From Flavobacteriaceae bacterium PS02338 (GTDB taxonomy: Bacteria; Bacteroidota; Bacteroidia; Sphingobacteriales; Sphingobacteriaceae): DNA of 64,000 nt. Of the stretch, positions 56,399 through 64,000 are shown piece by piece. A program made the translations under genes and the position numbers. The DNA is taken from NCBI GenBank assembly GCA_029959615.1, contig JASCOD010000001.1, positions 744,001 to 808,000 on the forward strand. Reading direction: 5' to 3'. How positions within the stretch are numbered: the first letter of the stretch is position 1; every line of letters begins with the position of its first letter. The notes below the pieces were generated by a model. That model saw only the letters and a list, made by a program, of their open reading frames with translations, searched no databases and had not been told where the DNA came from.

Positions 56399-56522
56399 TA
56401 TTGATGGTATAGAGTTTAGACCTTGAAGATACGAAAAGTTAGCGAAAGCAACATCCTTATCTGTAGAAGGGTAACAAATTTGAACTATGCTTTATCTATT
56501 CTCAAAACCAAGACTTTAAATT

Positions 56523-58448
56523 ATGAAAACAATAGCTACATTAAGCGTTTTACTGATTTCAACTCAAATCAGCTTTGCACAAGACAGCAAATTATGGTTG
56601 TCGCTGGGCGCAGGGATTCATCATGCTTCCAATGAAAATAAAGCCAATCTAATTGGCAACGGATTTAATTTACAAGCAGATGCCTTTGTGCCTTTTTATA
56701 GAAAAGGATGGGACGGAACCGTAAAAGGAGGAAGCTTTACCTTGGGCGTAAATGTTTTGGGAAACTACGCTAGTATCCAAAACCTTTCTCCAGATAACTC
56801 CACCACTCAAAATCAATATCAACTATTTAACGGAACCTTAGCCGTTGCTTCATCATCAGCCTCAAAAACATCCGCAAGTTTTGCTGGACTAGTAGGTTTA
56901 CAGGCTAGATTTTCACTTGGAAAATTTAACCTTTCTCCTTCTTTAAACACGGGCTATCTGCACTTCAAAAAGGCAGGTTACGAGCAAATTGGAAGCACTT
57001 CAATTAACGGCCAAACCAGACAGCTAGCTTTAATTAGTGCGGAGGATCAAAGTAGTGGGGGATTGGTTTTTAAGCCACAGGTAAGAGTTGGCTATAACCT
57101 TACCTCAAGTCTTTCGGTATTCTTAAGTCCGGCCATGATCATTGGACACGAAGTAGCGCATACCGTCCAACAGCGAGTTCCACAAGGTGGATTTAATGAA
57201 CGAAATACCTATGAGGCCAGCCAGTTGGCCAATGGAACTTGGGAAAGCAAAACGAGCACCAGTCGATATCAATTTACAGAAATGAATTTTGGTTTGTCGG
57301 TGGCAATTGGCAAGAAAAAACCTAAGCAAAATGTGAAACCTGGAGGTGCTGTTTCGTCTTCTTATGCGGCGGGGCGTTTATCAACAACGCCTACCGTAAC
57401 TCAAAAAGCCGAAGCACAGGATTTTAATACCACACGCAGCAATAGGGACAATCGTTCGTCTACCCACCCCGATAGTGTGGTAACGCAAACAGGCAACGAT
57501 AATCAGCCAGCTTTGAAGGGTATTAACAATAATAATAGCATGCCCAATCGTCTTTCGATGACACCAACTACGGTAAGACAATCCACAGCAAAGGGGGAGA
57601 CGACAAACCCAATTTATAGTCCGCCAGTGGGCGCAGGTGAAAACCCTTTGTTTGAGGGAAAAACGACAATATCTACACCAAAGCAATCGCAAGGTCAAAA
57701 TTTTGGCGAAAAAGTAGCAACAGGGCTACAGTCGGGAGCAAGTGCTGTAGGTCAAGGTGCATCGTTGCTTGGAGGTGCATTAGGTAATAGTGCTACCCAT
57801 TTAAATAGTGCTTCACAGCCTTTACCTGGACAACCAATTGGTGGTATTGTAGTAAAGGGAGGTAAAAATCCGGGAGGAAACTTAATTACTACGACGACTA
57901 ACGAAAAGGGTGAATTTGGCTTTGTAGCCGCTGAAGCTGGAAATTACCAATTTAGTTTGCTGATGCCAGCAGAAGCGCAAGATTTTAATACCACAAGGAG
58001 TAATAGGGAGAGGGGTCAATTAGCTGCGGGCTCAGGTACAGCAGGGGCTTCTGCCAACCCTGTAAAAGCAGAAGCACAGGATTTCAATACCACTAGAAAC
58101 AATAAGGAAAGAGGTCAGTTGGTTGCGGCGCCAGGAAATCCAATTGGTGGGATTATTGTTAAAGGTGGTAAAAACCCAGGTGGGAATTTAATTTCAGTAA
58201 CCACTAACGCTAATGGAGAAGTTACTTTTGAAAATTTAGCAGCTGGTAGTTACTTATTCCAAGTAACTACTTCAAATCAACCAGCAGCCAAAACAGGAGG
58301 TAGAGCCTATACCGGTGGTCGTAAAAATGAAGTTCAAGGAAAAAGCATCAGTGAAAAAGGAGTTTCTGGAAGTAAACCTAAAGCGAAAACAAAGGTGAAA
58401 GAAAAAGCAACCAGCGGATTAAAAGATACTTTGAAAACGAACGTTTAA
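56523..58448 (+). CDS. Exported beta-barrel-like protein with internal repeats
   Basis: The 641-residue protein has a signal peptide (ending ISFAQ) and a beta-strand-rich part (about 21-265) that looks like an outer-membrane barrel (LWLSLGAGIHHASNEN, VGYNLTSSLSVFLSPAMI). The rest is low complexity. AEAQDFNTTRSNR recurs at about 296, 483 and 516. An 18-residue PIGGIVVKGGKNPGGNLI block recurs at about 437 and 540, each starting a carboxypeptidase-regulatory-like strand set. The C-terminus is Lys rich. I recognise no exact family. It stands alone between ald and the repeat hotspot. Confidence 0.7.
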   Translation: MKTIATLSVLLISTQISFAQDSKLWLSLGAGIHHASNENKANLIGNGFNLQADAFVPFYRKGWDGTVKGGSFTLGVNVLGNYASIQNLSPDNSTTQNQYQLFNGTLAVASSSASKTSASFAGLVGLQARFSLGKFNLSPSLNTGYLHFKKAGYEQIGSTSINGQTRQLALISAEDQSSGGLVFKPQVRVGYNLTSSLSVFLSPAMIIGHEVAHTVQQRVPQGGFNERNTYEASQLANGTWESKTSTSRYQFTEMNFGLSVAIGKKKPKQNVKPGGAVSSSYAAGRLSTTPTVTQKAEAQDFNTTRSNRDNRSSTHPDSVVTQTGNDNQPALKGINNNNSMPNRLSMTPTTVRQSTAKGETTNPIYSPPVGAGENPLFEGKTTISTPKQSQGQNFGEKVATGLQSGASAVGQGASLLGGALGNSATHLNSASQPLPGQPIGGIVVKGGKNPGGNLITTTTNEKGEFGFVAAEAGNYQFSLLMPAEAQDFNTTRSNRERGQLAAGSGTAGASANPVKAEAQDFNTTRNNKERGQLVAAPGNPIGGIIVKGGKNPGGNLISVTTNANGEVTFENLAAGSYLFQVTTSNQPAAKTGGRAYTGGRKNEVQGKSISEKGVSGSKPKAKTKVKEKATSGLKDTLKTNV

Positions 58449-58638
58449 ATCTCTAAATTTAAGTATGTAAACCCGAAACACCGTTGCTGACAATCAGCAA
58501 CGGTGATTTCATATATCCTTCATTGCTCCAAATAATGGAGCGGTAAGCGATCATGCGACCTCAAGTTTGCTTTTCATCTCGAATATAAGAGAGCAACGCC
58601 TCAAAAATGCTTCTTAAAGAGACCTAGCTTCGTTAATT

Positions 58639-58715
58639 TTCATGTGTCGTTCTTGTGTGATTCATGTACCATTCATGTGTTGTTGATGTGCCATTGATGT
58701 GTGATTCATGTGTTA
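58639..58715. repeat. 11-nt array 1 (ATGTG core, 7 units)
   Basis: Seven units of exactly 11 bases follow each other: TTCATGTGTCG, TTCTTGTGTGA, TTCATGTACCA, TTCATGTGTTG, TTGATGTGCCA, TTGATGTGTGA and TTCATGTGTTA. The first eight positions are conserved, the last three vary. Confidence 0.85.
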
Positions 58716-58833
58716 ACCTTGTGTGTAGGCGGTGTGTAGATGGCTCCTAGCCTGTGTTGAGGGTAGTTTTAAACTGACGGGGTTAGGGATGATTGTTTGG
58801 TGTTAAATGTGCCATTCTTTAAAAACGCATCAT

Positions 58834-58865
58834 TTTTAGCCCACGATTTAAATCGTGGGCTAAAA
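58834..58865. repeat. Perfect 32-bp palindrome
   Basis: TTTTAGCCCACGATTT (58834-58849) is followed without spacer by its exact reverse complement (58850-58865). It could be an REP-type element or a strong cruciform. Confidence 0.9.
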
Positions 58866-58884
58866 GCTTGTCAATATCCCAAAG

Positions 58885-59006
58885 TTTAATTGTTTGTTGG
58901 CGGGGACGCCAACAAATGAAGCGCTTACGTTGGCGTCCCCGCCAACGTGTATGTTTGCTATAGCAGATTGCTACTCTGATAGAATTTCGGTACAGGGAGC
59001 AATAAC
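58885..59006. repeat. 122-bp module, copy 1, with REPIN-like core A3
   Basis: The core is an 18-bp perfect inverted repeat (58896-58913 and 58929-58946). The module runs on through GCTATAGCAGATTGCT and AGAATTTCGGTACA and is about 90% identical to the copy at 59175-59296 by eye. Confidence 0.85.
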
Positions 59007-59017
59007 GCATCATTCTC

Positions 59018-59084
59018 CGTCATTGCGAGGAGAGTAACGACGTGGCAATCTATCATGCTAAAACTACAATTTGTATCTTCCGAA
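59018..59084. repeat. Repeat element B2
   Basis: CGTCATTGCGAGGAGAGTAA and the following bases match element B1 at 54897, including the ATCTTCCGAA tail. It lies between the two 122-bp modules, repeating the A-B-A order of the 54.8-kb region. Confidence 0.8.
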
Positions 59085-59174
59085 CAGTTATCGTGATTAC
59101 CAACATTTGATTCCTCTTTAAATGAACAGACTAATTTCGGTAATTATTGGTTATCGTATTTAAACAAATTAGGT

Positions 59175-59296
59175 TTTAATTGTTTGTTGGCGGGGACGCC
59201 AACAAATGAAGTGCCTACGTTGGCGTCCCCGCCAACGTGTATGTGCGCTATAGTAGATTGCTGCTCTGATAGAATTTCGGTACAAGCAGCAACTAC
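59175..59296. repeat. 122-bp module, copy 2, with REPIN-like core A4
   Basis: The 18-bp perfect inverted repeat is at 59186-59203 and 59219-59236. The copy is shifted exactly 290 bases from copy 1 and differs at scattered positions. Confidence 0.85.
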
Positions 59297-59328
59297 GGAA
59301 ATCCTTAAATAACGATATTGGACTTGGG

Positions 59329-59500
59329 CTTCCAGATAAACAGTTAATCAATTTAGTAGTAGTCAGGGATCAGGGGTTAGTGGCTAGCAAGACTTCCAGA
59401 TAAGCAGTTAACCAATACGGCAGTGGTCAGGAATCAGGAGCTAGGGGTTAGTAAGACTTCTAAAAAACAATTAACCAATTACAACGATCCAAACAGTTAA
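59329..59500. repeat. 64-bp tandem repeat, about 2.6 copies
   Basis: Units start CTTCCAGATAAACAGTTAA at 59329, CTTCCAGATAAGCAGTTAA at 59393 and CTTCTAAAAAACAATTAA at 59457. They share TCAGG-ATCAGG and GGGTTAGT motifs. Divergence grows toward the last, partial unit. Confidence 0.75.
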
Positions 59501-59539
59501 CCATTACAACCTAATCTTCTAACGACTTTGCTTTAGCTA

Positions 59540-59748
59540 TGGTTGGAGACTGGTCCATACCTGGTTCATTTCTGTATCGTATTCGCTTCGCCTATTGTTC
59601 GTCCCGGCATCGGGAAAAACACGAACAGTTCTCGACGGTTTCCCGAAGCTTTCCCGAACACTTCCCGAAGCAGACACGATGCTTTCCCGAAGAAGAGTCG
59701 AACAAACCCCGAACAAGAGTCGAAGAAAAGACGAAGAAATCTCGGAAT
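59540..59748. repeat. 11-nt array 2 (CCCGAA core, 16-19 units)
   Basis: From 59573 to 59748 sixteen successive 11-base units all carry CG at positions 6-7, for example TTTCCCGAAGC, TTTCCCGAACA, CTTCCCGAAGC, TTTCCCGAAGA and AGAGTCGAACA. Three further units in phase from 59540 (TGGTTGGAGAC, TGGTCCATACC, TGGTTCATTTC) share a TGGT start. The array is GC-richer than its surroundings. Confidence 0.85.
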
Positions 59749-60221
59749 TAAAATATGCTGAAATACAATAGATGGTCTGGCTGAACATCCACCAGCCTCA
59801 GGTAAAATTCAAAGATTTAGATCCGCTGAGCACCCCGTTATTTTTGGCTTTAATGTTGTTCTGCTCGAAATGGCAATGGGTTGCGTATCGACTCTTTTGG
59901 ATGTTTTTAACTCAGCTCTAATATTGACTTTTGATCATAAAATTTAGTCTTTAAATTGTTGGTGTTGCCTACAATTTTATTGACATACCCCCATATTACA
60001 TGCATCTTTATAAAATTTGCCTCTACCATCTAAAGGGGGCAGTTTAGAAAAATCAAACACCTTGGGCAATCTAAAAAAAGATACTAATGCAAATACGGCT
60101 GCAATGCACCCTACAATATTCAATTTTTCTGCGGCTGACAAAAAAGCAGGAAAAATCACCTCAAATTGTGTTAATCATTGTTATTTAAATAGCTAATTTA
60201 TTTTAACTGTAGTCAATCTTT

Positions 60222-60626
60222 TTATAAGTTAAAATAATCTACAATCCAAAATAATCCTAGTATCGTAACAAAAGGAAGAATAAAACATACCCAAGCGATC
60301 ATTTTGGTTCTTTTTGTAATCACTATACCGTATACGGTAGGGTCATACTCATCCTTGTTTATTTTGTAATATTTAAAGATAAGTAGGTAAACTAAAACGC
60401 AACTAATTACGCTGAAAATTGCGGTTGAAATTCGGCTGTGTATTAAAAATACTTCTATGGAAAGCAAGTGCTCTATAAAAAGGGCAAAAAAAGCTAATGT
60501 GAGAATAAAAGTTACACAAACCTGTAGAAAGGCATGGTACCAGTAATGAGAGAATTGATAGGCATATTTCGAATTCTTATGCCCCAATAGACAAACGAAG
60601 TAATACTTTAGAATTATTCTTTTCAT
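60222..60626 (-). CDS. Small membrane protein of unknown function
   Basis: The 134-residue protein has three hydrophobic segments (FLQVCVTFILTLAFFALFI, ISTAIFSVISCVLVYLLIF, MIAWVCFILPFVTILGLFWI) and a basic start (MKRIILKYYF). I do not recognise a family. It lies 33 bases after tsaE on the same strand and could be the last gene of the porX-tsaE row, or a later insertion beside the repeat hotspot. Confidence 0.6.
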   Translation of the reverse strand: MKRIILKYYFVCLLGHKNSKYAYQFSHYWYHAFLQVCVTFILTLAFFALFIEHLLSIEVFLIHSRISTAIFSVISCVLVYLLIFKYYKINKDEYDPTVYGIVITKRTKMIAWVCFILPFVTILGLFWIVDYFNL

Positions 60627-60659
60627 TTTCTTATGGGTGAGCGTTACATCTGCTTGTAG

Positions 60660-61076
60660 CTAAATAGCCGAGAACTCAAATAACCTTTGTTCATTGTCAA
60701 CAACGGTGATTTCAATTTTAATATATTCCTCGGGGAGTAAATCTGCTACTTTAGAAGGCCATTCCACTAAACAGTAATTGCCGCTGTAGAAATACTCTTC
60801 GTAGCCGATATCATAGGCTTCTTGCAGGTTTTTTAGTCGGTAAAAGTCGAAATGATAAATAGGCCCATCTTTGCTTTCGTATTCGTTAACGATAGAGAAA
60901 GTAGGGCTGCTTACTATATCTTCAACACCAATAGCTTCACAGAGTGACTTGATAAAAGTAGTTTTTCCGGCAGCCATATCTCCTTCAAAAATGAAGAATT
61001 TTTGTCCTTTGGCATAAGCCAAGAGTTCTTGGGCAACTTTAGGCAATTCATTAGCGCTATTAATGGAAATCTGCAT
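60660..61076 (-). CDS. tsaE: tRNA threonylcarbamoyladenosine biosynthesis ATPase TsaE
   Basis: The 138-residue product has Walker A GDMAAGKTT (32-40), the switch-like VSSPTFSIVNEYES (56-69) and IYHFDFYRLKNLQEAYDIGYEEYF, then VEWPSKVADLLP. It is the energy-supplying partner of TsaB and TsaD in making t6A37 on ANN-reading tRNAs, an essential step in most bacteria. porX lies 81 bases upstream on the same strand, with a small hairpin repeat between. Confidence 0.95.
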   Translation of the reverse strand: MQISINSANELPKVAQELLAYAKGQKFFIFEGDMAAGKTTFIKSLCEAIGVEDIVSSPTFSIVNEYESKDGPIYHFDFYRLKNLQEAYDIGYEEYFYSGNYCLVEWPSKVADLLPEEYIKIEITVVDNEQRLFEFSAI

Positions 61077-61112
61077 TTTTAAGATTATAAATTTTATTCT
61101 CCTCTTCGTTAT

Positions 61113-61133
61113 TCTCTCCCTTTTGGGGAGAGA
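61113..61133. repeat. Small hairpin element between tsaE and porX
   Basis: TCTCTCCC (61113-61120) pairs with GGGAGAGA (61126-61133). The flanking minus-strand CTCTCTGCCTTATCGGCAT has the look of a dispersed genome repeat. It could also lower readthrough from porX into tsaE. Confidence 0.55.
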
Positions 61134-61157
61134 TGCCGATAAGGCAGAGAGGGGCTT

Positions 61158-62711
61158 TTACTTCGAACTATAAGTTACAATAGGAATAATCATTTCTTCC
61201 ATAGAGATACCTCCATGTTGGAATGTTTCGTTGTAATAGTTTACAAACTGGTTATAGTTGTTCTGATACACGAAATACTGATCTTCCTTTGCAAAAATAT
61301 AATTAGAACTGATATTTACCTTAGGTAATTTTGCATCATGCGGATTTTTGATCAAAAACACCTCTTTAGGATTAAAATTGAGGTTTTTACCTTGTTTGTA
61401 ACGCAAGTTGGTGTTGGTACTTCTATCTCCAATTACTTTACTAGGCGTTTTAACCCTTATGGTTCCGTGGTCGGTGGTGATGATCAATTTCACACGTTTT
61501 TGTGAGATTTTTTTAATCAACTCTAACAAGGGCGAATGTTCAAACCAAGATAAGGTTAGCGAACGATAAGCTGCATCGTCATTGGCCAACTCTCTAATCA
61601 TTTGCATATCGGTTCGAGCATGCGAAAGCATATCCACAAAATTATATACGATGGCGTTAAATTCATTATGCATTAGATTGTTAACTTGATCTAACAAATC
61701 TTTTCCTTGGTCGAAGGTGAGGATTTTATGATAACTGAACTTGCAATCTTTTCTTAAGCTGCGCTTGATTTGATCGTCCAAGAATGTTTCTTCATGTAGG
61801 TTTTTACCTCCTTCGTCATCATCATTTTGCCATAAAGAGGGAAAACGTTTTTCCATATCCAGAGGAGTTAATCCTGAGAAAATTGCATTTCTGGCGTATT
61901 GTGTTGCCGTTGGTAAAATACTCGAATAAGTATCTTCTTCTTCTAAACGGAAATGCTCAGAAATTAGCGGATTGATGATTTTCCATTGGTCGTACCTTAG
62001 GTTATCGATTAATATAAAGAAAACCGGGGTGGTGTCATTAATGAGCGGAAATACTTTTTTCTTGATCAGCTCATGAGAAAAAAGAGGGGCATCAGCACTT
62101 CCGTTAATCCAATCTAAGTAATTGTTCTCCACAAACTTTGAGTATTGCATATTGGCTTCTGCCTTCTGCATGGTCAAAATCTCATGCATTTGAGGATCGT
62201 CTAATTTTTCTAGTTCTAACTCCCAGAAAACTAATTTTTTATAAACATCTACCCATTCATCATAGCTTAACTTGTCGTTTAAAGTCATGCCAATGTTTCT
62301 AAAATCTTGCTGATAAGCTGATGATGTTTTTTCGCTCACCAAACGCTTATTGTCAATCAGTTTTTTGATGGTCAATAAAACCTGCTTTGGATTTACCGGC
62401 TTAATCAAGTAATCATCTATTTTAGAACCGATGGCATCTTCCATCAGGTTTTCTTCTTCGCTTTTGGTGATGAGCACCACGGGAACATCAGAACGAATAT
62501 TCTTAATGGCAGAGAGCGTTTCCAGACCAGTTAAACCTGGCATGTTTTCATCTAAAAAGACCAAATCGAAATGTTCTTTTCCAAAAGCCTCTAAGGCATC
62601 ATTGCCATTTGTGAACGTACTTACAGCGTAGCCTTTTTCGTTCAGTAATAAAATATGAGGTTTTAATAAGTTAATTTCATCATCGGCCCACAATATCTTC
62701 GTTTCCTGCAT
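61158..62711 (-). CDS. porX: PorX-type response regulator with PglZ domain
   Basis: The 517-residue protein has an N-terminal receiver domain (about 5-122) with Asp10/Asp11 in WADDE, phospho-acceptor Asp54 in LVFLDENMPG and Lys in DYLIKPVNP. A helical linker leads to a PglZ/alkaline-phosphatase-like domain (about 200-510) with FFILIDNLRYDQW, ATQYARNAIFSGLTP, NFVDMLSHARTDM and IITTDHGTIRVKTP, which carry metal-binding Asp and His. PorX works with the sensor PorY to control the type IX secretion system in Bacteroidota, and its PglZ domain has phosphodiesterase activity. No T9SS structural gene is in the window. Confidence 0.93.
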   Translation of the reverse strand: MQETKILWADDEINLLKPHILLLNEKGYAVSTFTNGNDALEAFGKEHFDLVFLDENMPGLTGLETLSAIKNIRSDVPVVLITKSEEENLMEDAIGSKIDDYLIKPVNPKQVLLTIKKLIDNKRLVSEKTSSAYQQDFRNIGMTLNDKLSYDEWVDVYKKLVFWELELEKLDDPQMHEILTMQKAEANMQYSKFVENNYLDWINGSADAPLFSHELIKKKVFPLINDTTPVFFILIDNLRYDQWKIINPLISEHFRLEEEDTYSSILPTATQYARNAIFSGLTPLDMEKRFPSLWQNDDDEGGKNLHEETFLDDQIKRSLRKDCKFSYHKILTFDQGKDLLDQVNNLMHNEFNAIVYNFVDMLSHARTDMQMIRELANDDAAYRSLTLSWFEHSPLLELIKKISQKRVKLIITTDHGTIRVKTPSKVIGDRSTNTNLRYKQGKNLNFNPKEVFLIKNPHDAKLPKVNISSNYIFAKEDQYFVYQNNYNQFVNYYNETFQHGGISMEEMIIPIVTYSSK

Positions 62712-62822
62712 TTTATATCCTTTTTGTGTAAATTAAGAGATTAAAAAGCGCTTAGCTTTTCTACTGTCGATAAAATTAGCAATTTTTGTACCGCATATAC
62801 TTTTTTTAACCCTTTTTAAGAT

Positions 62823-64000
62823 TTGAACAAAAAGAAAATCATTAACGACCCAGTTTATGGGTTTATCTCCATACCCTCAGAACTAGTTTTTGACCTTATT
62901 TCACATCGCTATTTTCAGCGTTTAAGGTACATTAAGCAGTTGGCGATGACCCATATTGTGTATCCAGGCGCATTAAATACCAGGTTTCATCATGCTTTGG
63001 GGGCAATGCACTTAATGAGCTTGGCTCTAGAAGTGTTAAAAAGCAAAGGTCACGAGATCAGTCCAGAAGAAGAAGAGGCCGCAACGATTGCTATTTTATT
63101 GCACGATATTGGTCATGGACCATTTTCTCATGCTTTGGAGCACACTTTGGTACGAGGAATTAAACACGAAGATATTTCGCTGTTAATGATGGATAAGTTG
63201 AACGAAGAGTTTAACGGAAGGTTAACTACCGCAATTAATATCTTTAAAGGAAAATACCATAGAAAGTTTTTCTGTCAGTTAATTTCTGGTCAGGTAGATT
63301 TAGATAGGATGGACTATCTTAATCGGGACAGTTTTTATACAGGGGTTAGCGAAGGCGTCATCAGTTTTGACCGTATCATTAAAATGTTCAACATTGTTGA
63401 CGATCAATTGGTGGTTGAAGAAAAGGGGATTTATTCTGTAGAGAAATTTTTAATTGCCCGCCGTTTGATGTATTGGCAGGTTTATTTGCATAAGACCGTA
63501 ATTGCCGGAGAACAGCTTTTGGTTAAAATACTAGAAAGGGCAAAAGAACTCTCTTCTAAAGGAATAGACTTGTTTGCTACTCCCGCTTTACAACACTTTC
63601 TGAAAGGAGATGTGAATGAAATGAATTTCTTTGAGGAGGAAATTCATTTGCAGCAATTCTCTAAACTCGATGATCAGGATATCTATGCATCTGTAAAAGT
63701 GTGGGAAGATAGTGAGGATTTTGTCTTGTCTCAGCTTTGTAAGATGTTGAATGCCCGTAAGTTGTATAAGGTAGAAATTAGTAACGAAGCACCTAAGCCC
63801 GAACGATTAAAGCTGTTGAGATCCCAAACAGCGGCATCTTTAGGCATCAATGAAGAAAATCTTGCTTATTTTGTGTTTACAGATACCATTACTAACCGTG
63901 CCTACAATGCCGAAAGCAGTAATATTAATATTTTAATGAAAAATGGATCTTTATCAGATATTGCTAAAGCATCAGATTTATCTAATTTAGAATCATTAGA
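62823..64000 (+). CDS. HD-domain phosphohydrolase, 5' part (runs off the window)
   Basis: The frame begins at TTG 62823, since an in-frame TAA lies two codons upstream (62817-62819) and no ATG precedes the conserved start NDPVYGFISIPSELVFDLI. At least 392 residues are encoded. The HD signature is in FHHALGAMHLM and AILLHDIGHGPFSHALEHTL, then GQVDLDRMDYLNRDSFYTG. This is the SAMHD1/dGTPase-like family. Many members hydrolyse dNTPs, but activity of this branch is unproven. It is divergent from porX, and the end is cut by the window edge, probably only a few residues short. Confidence 0.9.
   Translation, partial: MNKKKIINDPVYGFISIPSELVFDLISHRYFQRLRYIKQLAMTHIVYPGALNTRFHHALGAMHLMSLALEVLKSKGHEISPEEEEAATIAILLHDIGHGPFSHALEHTLVRGIKHEDISLLMMDKLNEEFNGRLTTAINIFKGKYHRKFFCQLISGQVDLDRMDYLNRDSFYTGVSEGVISFDRIIKMFNIVDDQLVVEEKGIYSVEKFLIARRLMYWQVYLHKTVIAGEQLLVKILERAKELSSKGIDLFATPALQHFLKGDVNEMNFFEEEIHLQQFSKLDDQDIYASVKVWEDSEDFVLSQLCKMLNARKLYKVEISNEAPKPERLKLLRSQTAASLGINEENLAYFVFTDTITNRAYNAESSNINILMKNGSLSDIAKASDLSNLESL

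Larger units (their letters stand above)
58449..60221. other. 1.77-kb gene-free repeat hotspot
   Basis: No credible gene is seen, though short ORFs arise by chance from the repeats. The region holds, in order, an 11-nt array, a 32-bp palindrome, two copies of a 122-bp module with REPIN-like cores, element B2, a 64-bp tandem repeat and a second 11-nt array. From about 59760 to 60221 only AT-rich sequence and a doubtful 60-codon minus-strand ORF remain. Confidence 0.8.

Noticed and set aside
58819..59351. Two similar minus-strand ORFs (58819-59013 and 59169-59351)
   Set aside because: They are translations of the duplicated 122-bp module and its REPIN-like core, not a gene pair.
59537..59788. 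Overlapping ORFs of 70-83 codons on both strands
   Set aside because: All arise from the 11-nt array, which keeps several frames open at once. Their arginine- and lysine-rich products mirror the repeat.
59977..60159. 60-codon minus-strand ORF starting with GTG
   Set aside because: It needs a GTG start, has no recognisable domain, and borders a repeat hotspot. The LPPLDGRGKF stretch looks like translated repeat DNA. It may be a decayed gene piece, but I cannot support it as a gene.
1..64000. tRNA, rRNA, CRISPR arrays, prophage, integrase or IS transposase
   Set aside because: Reading both strands I found no tRNA T-loop motif in context, no regular spacer-repeat array and no transposase or phage protein. 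The 11-nt arrays lack spacers and cas genes.

Overview
The window looks like chromosomal DNA of a Bacteroidota bacterium of the Sphingobacteriaceae, Pedobacter-like. This rests on the SusC/SusD/SusE outer-membrane system with a hybrid two-component regulator, a PorX-type response regulator with a PglZ domain, DUF4175, DUF2807 and DUF2271 proteins, many lipoproteins, low GC content and the lack of clear Shine-Dalgarno sites. The genus is inferred; no rRNA or tRNA gene was seen.

1-17.4 kb. After a 3' gene fragment and apaG comes a polysaccharide utilization locus on the minus strand: hybrid sensor/regulator, a 65-codon small ORF, susC, susD, susE, a GH53 endo-galactanase and two GH2 enzymes. 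The enzyme set points to beta-1,4-galactan (pectic galactan or type I arabinogalactan). A 13-bp direct repeat with 21-bp period lies ahead of the small ORF and is the best operator candidate. A perfect 10-bp hairpin separates the small ORF from susC.

17.9-29.7 kb. Housekeeping genes: a YugP-like zinc peptidase, a FAD oxidoreductase broken by an in-frame stop, purU, rmuC, a glycosyltransferase, then nadA, an S41 peptidase and thiL in a tight row, with nadB divergent from nadA and a gamma-carbonic anhydrase after it. The nadA-nadB gap is AT-rich and, together with nadB, carries four perfect DnaA boxes (TTATCCACA) within 1.85 kb.

29.7-38.3 kb. Ig-like lipoprotein, mnmG, an ABC-F ATPase, two small membrane proteins, a cyanophycinase-like peptidase and a DUF2807 protein, all minus strand. 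Two perfect parS sites lie between the ABC-F gene and mnmG. With the DnaA boxes they suggest that the window is close to the replication origin, although dnaA is not present.

38.7-58.4 kb. ApbE-DUF2271 with a PepSY membrane protein, a serine-hydrolase remnant, ybeY, DUF4175, a glycerophosphodiesterase, a cold-shock protein, three exported proteins of unclear role, then genes that could act on peptidoglycan and alanine: PBP4, GH18 coupled to a PLP enzyme, a VanX-like dipeptidase and alanine dehydrogenase. A 641-residue exported protein with repeats follows.

58.4-64 kb. A 1.77-kb gene-free hotspot holds REPIN-like inverted repeats, a 32-bp palindrome, a 64-bp tandem repeat and two separate arrays with an exact 11-nt period. 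After it come a membrane protein, tsaE, porX and the start of an HD-domain phosphohydrolase gene that uses TTG and runs off the window.
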